From: an uncultured beta proteobacterium
GTDB lineage: Bacteria > Pseudomonadota > Gammaproteobacteria > Burkholderiales > Burkholderiaceae
Reading direction: 5' to 3'
NCBI GenBank assembly: GCA_903826775.1
Contig: CAIKFU010000023.1
Span: 1-64,000, forward strand
DNA length: 64,000 nucleotides
The notes under the pieces are model-generated. The model was not told the origin of the DNA. It searched no databases and saw nothing but the letters and a program-made list of their open reading frames with translations. Position numbers and translations under genes: made by a program. Of this stretch, positions 63,958-64,000 are shown piece after piece (position 1 is the stretch's first letter; each line of letters begins with the position of its first letter).

Positions 63958-64000
63958 AAGGACAATCCTTTTATAGACGGTTGGCATTTGCAATCAATGG
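63954..64000 (+). CDS. Start of a gene, possibly diacylglycerol kinase (cut by window edge)
   Basis: The ATG overlaps the PAP2 stop by four bases. The 15 complete codons read MKGQSFYRRLAFAIN. The FYRRL-FAI-N pattern recalls the N-terminus of DgkA-type diacylglycerol kinases, but too little is present for a firm call. Confidence 0.4.
   Translation, partial: MKGQSFYRRLAFAIN

Overview
The window looks like the chromosome of a low-GC betaproteobacterium in the Burkholderiaceae, most like a Polynucleobacter-type freshwater bacterium. This is inferred from gene content: orphan Bug/TctC periplasmic binding proteins, an intracellular PHB depolymerase with a cysteine nucleophile, DarP/YjgA, a ferredoxin-type sulfite reductase followed by a DUF934 protein, and AT-rich, closely packed genes. 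I saw no rRNA or tRNA gene, insertion sequence, integrase, CRISPR array or phage gene.

Layout. 0-2.8 kb: end of a histidine phosphatase, PHB depolymerase, cupin and GST. 3.0-10.1 kb: a three-gene peptide-modification (amidoligase) operon: transglutaminase-DUF2126 fusion, circularly permuted ATP-grasp with alpha-E domain, and a second transglutaminase. Two NtrC-like dyads lie upstream. 10.2-23 kb: accessory catabolism, with two Bug proteins, a CocE-type hydrolase, cupin, MFS exporter, FKBP, amidohydrolase, split thiamine-diphosphate decarboxylase, MmgE/PrpD, D-2-hydroxyacid dehydrogenase and alpha/beta hydrolase. A 26-bp perfect palindrome separates the first Bug operon from the exporter. 23.4-30.8 kb: MFS, PPK2, split chromate transporter, secreted nuclease, and a persulfide-dioxygenase-like/TauE pair sharing an operator-like palindrome. 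30.9-35.8 kb: a branched-chain amino-acid type ABC transporter with a LivM-LivG fusion. 36-45.7 kb: EamA exporter, GMC oxidoreductase, DarP, acyltransferase, TonB receptor, a 56-aa protein, HdeD, small membrane proteins and a serine hydrolase. 45.9-49.4 kb: sulfite reduction and siroheme synthesis, without cysH, cysD or cysN. 49.5-51.7 kb: Ca2+/H+ antiporter and MipA.

51.6-63 kb is an envelope region and the most interesting part. It starts with a yjbEFGH/gfcABCD-type exopolysaccharide operon in which the GfcC-like and YjbH-like parts are one 1.2-kaa protein. Two small secreted orphans follow. Next comes a leftward cluster: outer-membrane barrel, MotA/ExbB-like four-TM channel protein, MotB/ExbD-like single-TM partner with a glutamate in place of the usual aspartate, and an exported protein with two blocks of MORN repeats around a coiled coil. 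I read this as a candidate ion-driven trans-envelope machine with no obvious named counterpart. A PAP2 phosphatase and the first codons of a possible diacylglycerol kinase end the window.
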